64,000 bases of DNA from Ketobacter sp. MCCC 1A13808 (GTDB lineage: Bacteria > Pseudomonadota > Gammaproteobacteria > Pseudomonadales > Ketobacteraceae). The position numbers and the translations under genes were made by a program. The notes beneath the pieces are model-generated. The model saw nothing but the letters and a program-made list of their open reading frames with translations, made no database searches and was not told where the DNA came from. The stretch is taken from contig NZ_VRKW01000001.1 of the NCBI RefSeq assembly GCF_009746715.1, positions 620,001-684,000 of the forward strand, read 5' to 3'. This document shows positions 20,854 through 29,722 of the stretch, one piece after another. Numbering within the stretch: position 1 is the stretch's first letter; each line of letters begins with the position of its first letter.

Positions 20854-22653
20854 TCAATTGCCCCCATAGTTACGACTGGTTTTATTGTCATCCGAAACCA
20901 GCCCCGTATTGTTTCCGCTCACTTCTATGGAAAATTTCATTTTCTTCTGTTTACCGGTCAATACCAATACCGTTAATTTCACCCGCTCACCCGCGCCGAG
21001 ACGGTCGATAACACAGGTACTATTACCCAAGGTACAGGTGCCCGCTGTATCGCTGGTTAACGACTTGAGCCGAACATCGGCAGGCAGAATATTTTTGATG
21101 GTAAGATTCTTGACGCTTTCCAGGCCATTGTTAATGACTCGCACCCGGTACTGTATACCGGTTTCTCCCTGGAATTCCTGTAATGTGCCATCCAGCCCCC
21201 ACATTCCCAAGGTCAGATCCAAGGCAGAGTGTGGCGGCGCAGAAGTGACACCGATCATCTGTTTCACAGCAGCCCCAGCATTCAACAAGCCACGCCCACA
21301 ACCACCGCAATTTGACGGAAAGTCTGAGGTGGTATTTTTCAGGATCCGCTCAATTTTGTCCGGGCTGGCACTGCGCTCCAGGCTTTTCATTAACGCAACC
21401 GTACCCGCCACATGCGGGGTCGCCATACTGGTCCCCTGCAATGGTGCGTAACTATCAGTTGCCGCCCGGAAATTACCGGTATTCACGGTCGATAATATCC
21501 CATTGGGATCGGTGGCATAATTCATATTGCCGCCTGGAGCAGCCAGGCTCACCTCTGAACCATAATTCGAATAGTAAGCGCGTCCACCAAACTTACCGGT
21601 TGCGGCTACCGTGATAACTCCCGGGCAGTTACCGGGTGAATAGTCTCCGGCTGCTGAGGCGGAGTTCCCCGCTGCCGCCACCACCACCACATTGGCTGCA
21701 CGAGCAGCGCTGATCGCATCGATATAGGCTTGCCCACATGCAGCCGGATTATTGCTGCTCAGGCTCAGGTTAATGACCTGCGCAGGCCTGGGATTGTCCT
21801 TTACTCCGGGGACCGAATAACCCGCCGCCCAATAAATGGCATCCGCAATGTCGGAGCTGTATCCACCACAACGGCCCAGAACCCGAACCGGTAAGATTTT
21901 CGCATTATAGGCAACACCTTTTATTCCCAATCCATTGTCGGATTCTGCTGCGATGATGCCTGCCACATGGGAACCATGCCAAGAACTGTGGATCGCATCA
22001 CTGGGGATTCCGTTACCGCATTCTCCCGCCTTCATGCCATCGCCCGGATCCGTTGCATCCGCATCCCGGGCGCTACCGTCATTGGCGATGAAGGTATCGG
22101 ATATAAAGTCATACCCTGGCAGGGTGTTGGTCCTCAAATCATCATGCGGCAGAATACCCGAATCCAAGACCGCTACCACGGTATTCATACCCGTGCTGTA
22201 ATCCCAGGCTTGCTGAACGTGGATACCGGTGTTGCTATTGCGCAAGCTCCACTGTTGTGGAAAAAATTCATCCCCAGCGGCCACCATTCGTACGTCCGGC
22301 TCAACGTAGGCGATTTCGCTGTCGTTTCTCAATTGCTTGATTGCGCTGAGCAGCTTACTGCGCTTACCTGCCTGCCCCATCGACACAACATAAGAGCCAT
22401 TACCCATACGGCGAAGAATCTTACTGCGCACCCCTTGGCGGTCTCGCAACCGTTGCAGTGCAGAGGGCGTCACCCGGCCCCCCGCAGCGATCGTCGCATC
22501 GGCCTGTTTGAACTTGACGATAAGCCGATCAGACGGCAAATCCCGAAGCGCTTTATGCGCACTCTGCGCATTAGCCGGGACTCCGGTCAAGGACGCCACG
22601 CCCAATCCCACGCAACATAACGCCGAAAGCAACCGGCTTCGCTTCAAATCCAT
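20854..22653 (-). CDS. Secreted subtilisin-like serine protease (S8) with I9 propeptide
   Basis: This 599-aa protein begins with a signal peptide ending near ANA-QS (about residue 29). An inhibitor I9-type propeptide follows at about 40-105, then the S8 catalytic domain. The triad is clear: Asp in VLDSGI (about 165), His in WHGSHVAG and Ser in GTSMATPHVAG. The last 115 residues form a beta-rich, DUF11-like domain (RVINNG, DNKTSRNYGG) with two Cys that may pair. It is probably secreted and matures by propeptide cleavage. The start has GAGGGAG upstream. The gene converges with the exporter gene 48 bases away and is divergent from the P450. A role in the polyketide locus is not indicated. Confidence 0.93.
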   Translation of the reverse strand: MDLKRSRLLSALCCVGLGVASLTGVPANAQSAHKALRDLPSDRLIVKFKQADATIAAGGRVTPSALQRLRDRQGVRSKILRRMGNGSYVVSMGQAGKRSKLLSAIKQLRNDSEIAYVEPDVRMVAAGDEFFPQQWSLRNSNTGIHVQQAWDYSTGMNTVVAVLDSGILPHDDLRTNTLPGYDFISDTFIANDGSARDADATDPGDGMKAGECGNGIPSDAIHSSWHGSHVAGIIAAESDNGLGIKGVAYNAKILPVRVLGRCGGYSSDIADAIYWAAGYSVPGVKDNPRPAQVINLSLSSNNPAACGQAYIDAISAARAANVVVVAAAGNSASAAGDYSPGNCPGVITVAATGKFGGRAYYSNYGSEVSLAAPGGNMNYATDPNGILSTVNTGNFRAATDSYAPLQGTSMATPHVAGTVALMKSLERSASPDKIERILKNTTSDFPSNCGGCGRGLLNAGAAVKQMIGVTSAPPHSALDLTLGMWGLDGTLQEFQGETGIQYRVRVINNGLESVKNLTIKNILPADVRLKSLTSDTAGTCTLGNSTCVIDRLGAGERVKLTVLVLTGKQKKMKFSIEVSGNNTGLVSDDNKTSRNYGGN

Positions 22654-22936
22654 CGTTCTTTCTCCCTCTTGTTTGGGTGCTTTACAGCCATATTGTTGTC
22701 GCCGGGTCTAAGGTCCCGAGGCGGCACAGTGTAAAGGAGATTGCGCTTTATGACAAAAGTAATTAACTGCTTTATTTTTATTCGATTTGGATATGACGAA
22801 ACCCAACGGCGACAGTACCCGTTGCACCCTTAACCTGTCATCTGCTGTCAACGGGACGGTTTCAGAGTCAAAACATATTTTCATTGCTGTGCTCTAATAC
22901 AAAAGCTGAATCAACCACAATAATAAGAGGCCACGA

Positions 22937-24301
22937 ATGGGAACCCTAGCCGACGAAGCCACCAATTTGCCGAAAAAGCCGAGCCGCCAGGTAGACCACA
23001 TCCCGGGCGAAAGCGGATTGCCTGTAATCGGTTTCACATTACACTTTCTTAGTGACTTTCATGGCTTGGTGAATCGCATGGTCGCCAAACACGGCCCGGT
23101 ATTCCGTTATCGCGCCGTTATGCAGGATGTCATTACCCTTACCGGTCCCGATGCGAACGAATTTATTCTGCGGGACGCGGAGCGCAATTTTTCCAGCAAA
23201 AAAGCCTGGGATATCATTCTGGAAAAACTCTTTCCCAACGGATTGATGCTACGCGATTTTGAAAATCACAAAGTCCATCGCAAGATACTGCAAGGCGCCT
23301 TCAAAAAACCGGTGCTGGAGGCCTATGTTGAAAAAATGAATATCAGCTTTAATCGAGGTTTATCGAGCTGGCCGGTGCAAAAAGAAATGCTGTTTTTCAA
23401 CCATATCAAAACACTGCTGCTGAACACCGGTGCCGAGCTATTTATTGGAATTAAACTGGGCGCAGAAGCCGACAAAGTAAACCAGTCCTTTATCGCTGCG
23501 GTTGACGCATCACTTGCCATTCTGCGTATGCCCATTCCAGGTACGACCTGGTGGAAAGGCATGCGTGGCCGACGTTATCTGGAACACTTTCTCGGCAGCC
23601 TGGTAGCACAAAAGCGGTTAACAGAAGACAATGACTTTTTTTCACAAATTTGTCATTCCAAAGGTGAAAACGGCGAACAGTTAAGCGATGAAGAGGTGCG
23701 GGATCATATGATCTTCTTACTCTTTGCCGCACACGACACGACCACCAGCACCATTACTTCTTTAATCTACCGGTTGGCAAAGCACCCGCAATGGCAGCAT
23801 ATTTTACGGGAGGAAATGCTGAGCTTCGGTAAAGATACGCTGACCTACGAAGATCTGGATGACATGGAAAAAACCAGTTTGGTATTTCGGGAAACCTTGC
23901 GTATGCACCCGGCCTTGCCGACCATCCCCCGACGGGCAGTAAATGCATGCGAATTTAAAGGGTTCAAAATCCCGAAAAATGCCGCAGTGGGTGTAGTGCC
24001 ATTACACACTCATTATATGGAAGAGTATTGGACCAATCCCTACAAGTTTGACCCGGAACGGTTTTCCGCAGCACGGGCTGAACACAAAAAGCATTTCTAT
24101 CAATGGGTCCCGTTTGGTGGCGGCCAACACAAATGTCTTGGGTTGAACTTCGCTGAAATCCAAACCAAAATGTTTCTGTTCCACTTCTTGCGAAAGTACA
24201 GAATCGAAGTGCGTCACGGCTATGAGATGCCGGTGCAGGTGGTACCTTTAGCCGTGCCGAAAGATGGCTTCCCATGTACATTGCATAGCGTCAACCGGTA
24301 A
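22937..24301 (+). CDS. Cytochrome P450 monooxygenase
   Basis: This 454-aa protein is a full-length bacterial P450. The heme-thiolate loop is FGGGQHKCLG (Cys near residue 398), the I-helix oxygen-activation motif is AAHDTTTS (about 267) and the K-helix ExxR is in FRETLR (about 317). There is no N-terminal anchor, so it should be a soluble class I enzyme needing ferredoxin and a reductase from elsewhere. The N-terminal PGESGLPVIG and the general reading resemble the CYP120/CYP51-like bacterial groups that act on lipids, sterols or terpenoids, but the substrate cannot be read from sequence. The start has AAGAGG nine bases upstream. A tailoring role for the nearby polyketide is possible but weak, because an unrelated protease gene lies between. 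Confidence 0.94.
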   Translation: MGTLADEATNLPKKPSRQVDHIPGESGLPVIGFTLHFLSDFHGLVNRMVAKHGPVFRYRAVMQDVITLTGPDANEFILRDAERNFSSKKAWDIILEKLFPNGLMLRDFENHKVHRKILQGAFKKPVLEAYVEKMNISFNRGLSSWPVQKEMLFFNHIKTLLLNTGAELFIGIKLGAEADKVNQSFIAAVDASLAILRMPIPGTTWWKGMRGRRYLEHFLGSLVAQKRLTEDNDFFSQICHSKGENGEQLSDEEVRDHMIFLLFAAHDTTTSTITSLIYRLAKHPQWQHILREEMLSFGKDTLTYEDLDDMEKTSLVFRETLRMHPALPTIPRRAVNACEFKGFKIPKNAAVGVVPLHTHYMEEYWTNPYKFDPERFSAARAEHKKHFYQWVPFGGGQHKCLGLNFAEIQTKMFLFHFLRKYRIEVRHGYEMPVQVVPLAVPKDGFPCTLHSVNR

Positions 24302-24329
24302 GTAATTTTATAGGGTTACAGCCCATCAT

Positions 24330-24378
24330 GCCCTCTGGGCGTCGCACGCCTACGCTGCCTCACTCACCCTCTGGGTGA
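24330..24378. terminator. Two small hairpins in the convergent P450/AraC gap
   Basis: GCCC-TCT-GGGC at 24330-24340 and TCACCC-TCT-GGGTGA at 24364-24378 are two perfect short stems with the same CCCTCTGGG core. The second lies in the last codons of the AraC gene. They sit where both convergent genes end and may help termination, although no T-run follows either stem. Confidence 0.3.
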
Positions 24379-25391
24379 CTGCGGCGGTATTTCGATGGCG
24401 GCAAACCCGTCCAACGCTTAAATGCCCGGTGAAACGCGCTCTGTTCTGAATAGCCCAGCATCATGGCGATATCCAAAAAGCTGAAATCATTGTGGATATA
24501 CTCCAGCGCCATTCGGTGGCGCAAATCGTCCACCATATCCTGATAATGCATCCCCTGTTTGGCCAGATTACGCTGAAAAGTCCGCTCATTCAGCGCGAAT
24601 CGATCGCTGATTTGCTTTAATGACGGCACTCCATAAGGCAGCGAATCAAGAATGTAACTCTGCACCTTTACCACCAATTCATCCGCGCTGGCCAGTGTTT
24701 GCAACACTTGCTGCGCGTGACTCTCCAATATCTTTTTCAAGCGCGAATCGCGGGTTGCCGATTCCAGTTTAAGGCTGGCCAGATCCGCTAGAATTTTATT
24801 GGCTGGCTGCCTGAAATAACACGGGGCTTTTAACAGGCGTTCGTAAATCTCCGGATCAGAACCGCCTTGGTGGGTAAAATGTATGGCCTTATATCGAGTG
24901 TCCAGGCCGGTGCTGGCTTGCGACAATGAAAAACTACTGGAAACCAGATAATCAATGACCTGCCGATTGTTGTAGTTAACAGGCGAAAGCCCGCTCCCAG
25001 TACCGACTTCGAATTCGCATTCCAAAATAGCGTCGTGTGTGGCCCAGCGAAACTGAATCGCGTTGGTTACAATTTTCGCAAAACGCTGTATGAACTGAAC
25101 CCCTTCCAAGCCATTTTCGCCGGATAAAATCAGGTAGCCCAGCCGCCCCCAATGTCGCGCCACAAAATTACGTCCAACCTTCAGGCCAATGTATTCATCT
25201 TCAGCAAAAGTGGCAGCGGCCTCAAACAACGAAGAAAACAACTCAAAATCCATGTACCCATTGTCATAATCGCTCTCCAAATTCACGCCCTGCTGCTGAA
25301 AAAAAGCATCACCCGACCAGCCTTCACTATTCAGATAATCACCGATTGCCTCTGCCAGCTCTACTGCTATATGAAATCGCTCTATAGTCAT
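24360..25391 (-). CDS. AraC-family transcriptional regulator
   Basis: This 343-aa protein has an N-terminal Arabinose_bd-type ligand domain (about residues 20-210) of the OruR/ArgR-like subgroup. A C-terminal double helix-turn-helix AraC domain follows (about 245-340), with the usual SFLDIAMMLGYSEQSAF second-helix region and PSKYRR end. Proteins of this subgroup often control lipid or small-molecule catabolic genes. The gene converges on the P450, and its start faces the 124-aa unknown gene with 59 bases between. Either neighbour could be a target. A second regulator of the same subgroup lies at 58145-59155. Confidence 0.93.
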   Translation of the reverse strand: MTIERFHIAVELAEAIGDYLNSEGWSGDAFFQQQGVNLESDYDNGYMDFELFSSLFEAAATFAEDEYIGLKVGRNFVARHWGRLGYLILSGENGLEGVQFIQRFAKIVTNAIQFRWATHDAILECEFEVGTGSGLSPVNYNNRQVIDYLVSSSFSLSQASTGLDTRYKAIHFTHQGGSDPEIYERLLKAPCYFRQPANKILADLASLKLESATRDSRLKKILESHAQQVLQTLASADELVVKVQSYILDSLPYGVPSLKQISDRFALNERTFQRNLAKQGMHYQDMVDDLRHRMALEYIHNDFSFLDIAMMLGYSEQSAFHRAFKRWTGLPPSKYRRSHPEGE

Positions 25392-25450
25392 TTTGTTCTA
25401 ATGTTCTATATACTTGCGTGCCCGCGGATTAAAAAGAGTCTATACAGGTT

Positions 25451-25825
25451 ATGAAGGACGGTATTATTGCAGAAATTCACTGCGAAACCATCAAAGGTCA
25501 ACCGGCTGAACTTTTACAATTCCATAACGGTCTGGTCATCGCTATCACCGCAGACACGCTCTGTTGCTATAAAAGCCTGCAATCCATCGGCGATCCACTG
25601 GGTAATGGCCTGCTTTCCTTTTGCGCTATACCGGCTGAGCAATCCATTTTGTTTAACGACAATCGGTGTGTGTCTGAACACCGTTCCGGCTACGTCGGAT
25701 TAACTGACGGCAAAGCCCTGCTAATTGCGCCGTTTCAGGTCCGGCTTTATCCAAATAACCATGACGCGCTGCGTGGCTTGAATTGCCTGGCTGAACTGGA
25801 ACTGCCGGAGATCGACGTTTACTAA
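25451..25825 (+). CDS. Conserved-looking small protein of unknown function
   Basis: This 124-aa reading frame has no signal peptide or transmembrane segment and I do not recognise a family. It has several Cys (TLCCYK, LLSFCAI, LNCLAE), an acidic C-terminus and mostly alternating hydrophobic beta-like pattern. The start is 59 bases from the divergent AraC gene, and the end is 16 bases from the convergent CYTH gene. It fills the space between two real genes and has normal composition, so I keep it as a gene. Its Shine-Dalgarno site is weak. Confidence 0.6.
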   Translation: MKDGIIAEIHCETIKGQPAELLQFHNGLVIAITADTLCCYKSLQSIGDPLGNGLLSFCAIPAEQSILFNDNRCVSEHRSGYVGLTDGKALLIAPFQVRLYPNNHDALRGLNCLAELELPEIDVY

Positions 25826-25841
25826 TCTGATCACAAGCGAC

Positions 25842-26324
25842 TTAACTCCAATTTTTGAAGGGGTTGCTCACCAGATTCACGTTGTAATAGCGGTCATCGC
25901 CGGTGACTTCCTGCCCCACCCACGCGGGTAGATCAATAAGCTGGCTTTCTGATTCCAACTCCACTTCCGCTACCACCAACCCGGCATTATCTCCGGCGAA
26001 AACGTCTATTTCCCAAATCAACCCCCCTTCCTCCCGACGGTAGCGGATTTTTTCAATCTGAGGTTTCCTGCACAAAGTATCCAGCATTTCATTGGCATCG
26101 TGCAATGGAATAGGGTATTCGTATTCCGCCCTGGAGATGCCCTGGGTCTTACCCTTGATTGTGAGGCGCGCCTGATCTCCTTGTCGCCTTACCCGCACCG
26201 TCGCGTCGGTATCGGTGCTCAAATAGCCCTGCCGGTAAGCAATGCCGGCGATTTCGACTCCGCTGAAATCAGTTTTCCAACGATCGTCCTTGATCAAAAA
26301 CTTGCGCTCGATTTCCGTAGCCAT
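25842..26324 (-). CDS. CYTH-domain protein (triphosphate tunnel metalloenzyme)
   Basis: This 160-aa protein starts with the CYTH signature EIERKFL. It continues with charged strand motifs (TVRVRRQG, TIKGK, EYEYPI, EIDVFAG, VAEVELES) that form the eight-stranded tunnel binding triphosphate and Mg2+. Bacterial single-domain members are mostly inorganic triphosphatases or of unknown role; class IV adenylate cyclase belongs to the same superfamily. There is no HD or CHAD partner domain. The ATG has AAGGGG upstream, and the gene begins 12 bases after the end of the hydrolase gene, so the two form an operon. Confidence 0.92.
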   Translation of the reverse strand: MATEIERKFLIKDDRWKTDFSGVEIAGIAYRQGYLSTDTDATVRVRRQGDQARLTIKGKTQGISRAEYEYPIPLHDANEMLDTLCRKPQIEKIRYRREEGGLIWEIDVFAGDNAGLVVAEVELESESQLIDLPAWVGQEVTGDDRYYNVNLVSNPFKNWS

Positions 26325-26336
26325 TGGCGTACCCCT

Positions 26337-26996
26337 TTAAATAAAATGACCGTGCTGCAAAAAGTGCAGGATATGTTGACGTACTTTCTTATCATTCATG
26401 ATGAAGGTGTGCCCGACATCCAACACCCTGAAATCACGCATTCCAGGAAGGCGGGAACGGGCCACCGACACCTTGCCATCGTTCTCACCACCAAACAACG
26501 GGGCAAACCAGGGTTCATAAGATTTTCTGCCTGCAATAACCCCGACTTCCAGCGCTAACTCAGCTTTCTCCAATTGCATAAGCTGTATCGGCACACTGTT
26601 TTGGTCTGTACCCAACTGCAGAAAAGACGGACCCATCAGTTTCGGCAGAAAGGGAATCCAGCGCAACACATCCACCACTTCGCTACCCTGGGTGGGCGGT
26701 GCTAGCATCACTGCCCGGCCCAATCGGGCCACCGGCAAATCCCAACTCTGCAATCCGTAGCGTAACAAAATCCCCCCTAACGAATGCGTAACAAAATGGA
26801 TCTTACCGAGGCCCGAAAAATGCGGCTTCAAGTCATTCAAGATTTGCTGGCACAATCCGGCGATGGATCCCTGCCGGGAGGCATACCCCTGATTCAAAAC
26901 AGTAAACTCCTGCCTGCGCAAATAGCCGGCAAGCCCATTCATGGCCCAAGGGCTGCGGCCCAACCCGTGCAACAACACGACCGTATCGGCTGTCAT
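26337..26996 (-). CDS. Alpha/beta hydrolase, lipase-like (PGAP1/LipA type)
   Basis: This 219-aa protein has an N-terminal VVLLHGLGRSP oxyanion-hole motif, a nucleophile elbow THSLGG (about residue 71), an acidic residue around GENDGKVS (about 168) and a catalytic His in DVGHTF (about 199). It is a compact cytoplasmic-looking serine hydrolase with no signal peptide. Short-chain esterase or lysophospholipase-like activity is plausible, but the substrate is unknown. The start has GTGGAGG upstream. It heads an operon with the CYTH gene and is divergent from tetR, with a dyad operator candidate in between. Confidence 0.88.
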   Translation of the reverse strand: MTADTVVLLHGLGRSPWAMNGLAGYLRRQEFTVLNQGYASRQGSIAGLCQQILNDLKPHFSGLGKIHFVTHSLGGILLRYGLQSWDLPVARLGRAVMLAPPTQGSEVVDVLRWIPFLPKLMGPSFLQLGTDQNSVPIQLMQLEKAELALEVGVIAGRKSYEPWFAPLFGGENDGKVSVARSRLPGMRDFRVLDVGHTFIMNDKKVRQHILHFLQHGHFI

Positions 26997-27012
26997 CTAA
27001 CCTCCACTTGAA

Positions 27013-27031
27013 AATTAAACAATGTTCAATT
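27013..27031. promoter_or_regulatory. Near-perfect dyad, candidate TetR operator
   Basis: The 19-bp stretch AATTAAACAATGTTCAATT matches its own reverse complement at 16 of 19 positions; only the centre and one symmetric pair break it. It lies between the divergent starts of the hydrolase and the TetR regulator, where autoregulatory TetR sites usually sit. Binding by the adjacent TetR is inference. Confidence 0.55.
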
Positions 27032-27092
27032 ATGCTTTTTCCACTCGGAAAAAATCTCATAATCAGCTCATTAACATATCACAGGTTAGGTT

Positions 27093-27701
27093 ATGGCGCG
27101 TCGCAACGACCACTCAAAAGAAGAAGTGCAAAGCATGGCCATCGAAGCCACCCGCACCCTGATCAGTCGGGAAGGTATCGACGGCGTCAGCGCCCGCAAA
27201 GTGGCTCAGGAAATCGGTTACACTGTGGGCACCCTATACCAGAATTTCGATAATATTCACGACCTGATACTCCACGCCAATGCCTTCAGCCTATCGGAAC
27301 TGCTGGCCGAGCTGGAAAATGCCAGCATCCTCACCCGTAACAAACTCAATCTGGTCACCGCGATTGCGGATGCTTACCTGGAATACGCTCAAACACACGA
27401 ACGCCAATGGTCGGCCATTTTTAAACATGCCCTGCCCCAAGACCAATTGATGCCGGATTGGTACCAAACCCGAATTGACGCCTTATTTTCGGTCATTGAA
27501 GTCGCATTGCATACACTTGCGCCCCAGCGGGATAGGAAATCCATTCAAATTGCGGCGCGCACGTTGTGGAGTGGTGTCCACGGTATTTGCATTTTACATG
27601 TCGGGGACAAACTCTATTCCCACTCCATTGCCACCCCCTCGTTGCTCATCAAGTCTTTGGTGACGCATTTTCTGAATTCCTGGTTGAAAGAGAACAAATA
27701 A
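27093..27701 (+). CDS. TetR-family transcriptional regulator
   Basis: This 202-aa protein has a TetR helix-turn-helix at residues 10-55 (ATRTLI, GVSARKVAQEIGYTVGTLYQNF) and a helical ligand domain that includes the LWSGVHGICIL stretch seen in WHG-type TetR_C domains. It probably represses itself and the LplT-PlsC gene, whose start lies two bases after its stop, and perhaps the divergent hydrolase. An acyl-type effector would fit the downstream gene but cannot be read directly. Confidence 0.92.
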   Translation: MARRNDHSKEEVQSMAIEATRTLISREGIDGVSARKVAQEIGYTVGTLYQNFDNIHDLILHANAFSLSELLAELENASILTRNKLNLVTAIADAYLEYAQTHERQWSAIFKHALPQDQLMPDWYQTRIDALFSVIEVALHTLAPQRDRKSIQIAARTLWSGVHGICILHVGDKLYSHSIATPSLLIKSLVTHFLNSWLKENK

Positions 27702-27703
27702 CA

Positions 27704-29599
27704 ATGAATGAGCCGGAGCGTCAAGAACACTCACAGTTTTCACTACTAAAAAGCAAACGCTTTGCGCCCTTTTTCTGGACCCAGTTTTTCGGAGCGTTTA
27801 ACGACAACGTGTTTAAAAACGCACTGATGGCGCTGATTACATTCGGCATTTTAAGTTCCGGCATGGAACTAAACCAGATGAACAATCTCGGCGCCATGCT
27901 ATTTATTCTTCCGTTCTTTCTGTTTTCTGCGCTAGCCGGGCAACTGGCCGACAAATACGAAAAGGCCAAACTGATCCGATATGTAAAACTGTTTGAAATT
28001 TTCATCATGGTGGTGGGAGGACTGTGCTTCTGGTTCCAACAAACCTGGGGGCTCATGCTGTTGCTGTTCCTAATGGGTACTCAATCGGCGTTTTTTGGGC
28101 CGGTTAAATACAGCATCATCCCACAACACTTGAAGCCCGATGAATTGGTCGGAGGCAACGCACTGGTGGAGACCGGCACTTTTCTGGCTATTCTTTTGGG
28201 GACTATTTCCGCGGGCGTTATCAGCGACCTTGAAAACGCCACCCGGATCTTACCCTTTGTGGTTGTCATATTGTCCGTCATCGGTTATCTAGTCTGTCTG
28301 AAAATTCCGCTTGCCCCTGCCCCCAGTCCCGACATCCGGGTGCGTTTCAACCCCTTCACTGAAACCTGGAAAACCGTTCAATTCAGCCGTCAGAACAAAC
28401 CGGTGTTCCTCGCTATTATGGCCATCTCCTGGTTTTGGTTTCTGGGCGCCGCTTATTTAACCCAGATCTACGGCTTTGCCAAAATTGATTTGCAAGGCGA
28501 CCAGTCAGTCGTCATGTCCTTACTGGCGATCTTTTCCATTGGCATCGCGGTCGGCTCGTTATTATGTGAACGGCTGTCCGGCCATAAGGTGGAACTGGGA
28601 CTGGTGCCGCTGGGGTCGATCGGTCTGAGCCTGGCAGGGTTGGATTTGTATTTTCAGACACCGCCCGCACAAGCAGCGGAATTAATCGGGCTGGCCACAT
28701 TTCTGAGTCAGTCAAACAGTTATCGCGTACTGCTGGATTTTATGTTGATCGGAATTTTTGGTGGGCTCTATATCGTGCCGTTGTACGCGATGGTGCAACA
28801 GCGATCCGAAGAAGCCAGCCGCTCCCGCATTATTGCCTCGATCAATATTATGAACGCGCTGTTTATGGTTGTATCGGCCATAACCGGAATCCTCGTGCTC
28901 GGCGTAATGGACCTGTCGATTCCCCAGTTCTTCCTGATACTGGCCATCATGAACGCGGTAGTCGCCTGCTATATCTACTCCGTAATTCCGGAATTCTTTA
29001 TGCGTTTTCTGATCTGGGTGATCACGCACACCATGTATCGGGTTACCCATACCAATCTGGATAAAATTCCGGAAAGCGGTCCGGTATTACTGGTGTGCAA
29101 CCATGTTTCTTATATGGATGCCCTGATCATCGGAGGTGCATGCCGTCGCCCGGTTCGCTTTGTGATGTTTAAGCCCATCTATGATCTTCCGGTGTTGAAC
29201 TTTATTTTTCGCACGGGAAAAACCATCCCCATCCACTCCAGAAAATCGGACCCTGAAACTTATGAGTCTGCATTCAAGCGCATATCGGAAGAGTTGCGTG
29301 ACGATGAAGTCGTCTGCATTTTTCCGGAAGGCAAGCTCACTCAAACCGGTGGCATCGACGAATTCAAAAACGGCGTTGAAAAAATACTGCAGCAAGACCC
29401 TGTCCCGATTGTCCCTATGGCACTGAAGGGGTTATGGGGTAGTTTTTTCAGTCACAAAGACAGTAAAGCATTAACCCGGTTACCAAGACGATTCTGGTCG
29501 AAGGTTGAGTTGGTAGCAGGTGATCCCATAGCCCCGGAGAATACCGATGCAAGGCAACTGCAATCTGCGGTGGAGCAATTACGAGGTAACGTACCTTAA
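27704..29599 (+). CDS. MFS lysophospholipid transporter fused to PlsC acyltransferase (LplT-PlsC)
   Basis: Residues 1 to about 415 form an MFS transporter resembling LplT, the lysophospholipid flippase (FGAFNDNVFKNAL near residue 25, about twelve hydrophobic segments). Residues about 430-631 form a PlsC/LPLAT acyltransferase with NHVSYMD (catalytic His-Asp) near 465 and FPEGKLT near 545. Together they would bring lysophospholipid inward and reacylate it. Related three-part proteins also carry an acyl-ACP synthetase domain (Aas). That domain is absent here, and the protein ends cleanly after the acyltransferase. I use the ATG at 27704, two bases after the tetR stop; an upstream in-frame extension would run back through tetR in another frame. 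The gene is co-transcribed with tetR. Confidence 0.92.
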   Translation: MNEPERQEHSQFSLLKSKRFAPFFWTQFFGAFNDNVFKNALMALITFGILSSGMELNQMNNLGAMLFILPFFLFSALAGQLADKYEKAKLIRYVKLFEIFIMVVGGLCFWFQQTWGLMLLLFLMGTQSAFFGPVKYSIIPQHLKPDELVGGNALVETGTFLAILLGTISAGVISDLENATRILPFVVVILSVIGYLVCLKIPLAPAPSPDIRVRFNPFTETWKTVQFSRQNKPVFLAIMAISWFWFLGAAYLTQIYGFAKIDLQGDQSVVMSLLAIFSIGIAVGSLLCERLSGHKVELGLVPLGSIGLSLAGLDLYFQTPPAQAAELIGLATFLSQSNSYRVLLDFMLIGIFGGLYIVPLYAMVQQRSEEASRSRIIASINIMNALFMVVSAITGILVLGVMDLSIPQFFLILAIMNAVVACYIYSVIPEFFMRFLIWVITHTMYRVTHTNLDKIPESGPVLLVCNHVSYMDALIIGGACRRPVRFVMFKPIYDLPVLNFIFRTGKTIPIHSRKSDPETYESAFKRISEELRDDEVVCIFPEGKLTQTGGIDEFKNGVEKILQQDPVPIVPMALKGLWGSFFSHKDSKALTRLPRRFWSKVELVAGDPIAPENTDARQLQSAVEQLRGNVP

Positions 29600-29722
29600 A
29601 CCGGCTTCCGGAGCGGCGCTGCCTATTCCAGCCAAGCGCCGTTGTCGTTTTGGTCTAAACTGAACAAATGCCCCTTTTGCCTATGCGGCTGCTGACGACA
29701 CAGCTTGTTAAAAGAGACGTTT

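Noticed and set aside
21967-22620. 217-codon plus-strand frame inside the subtilase
   Set aside because: Antisense shadow of the S8 catalytic domain and propeptide.
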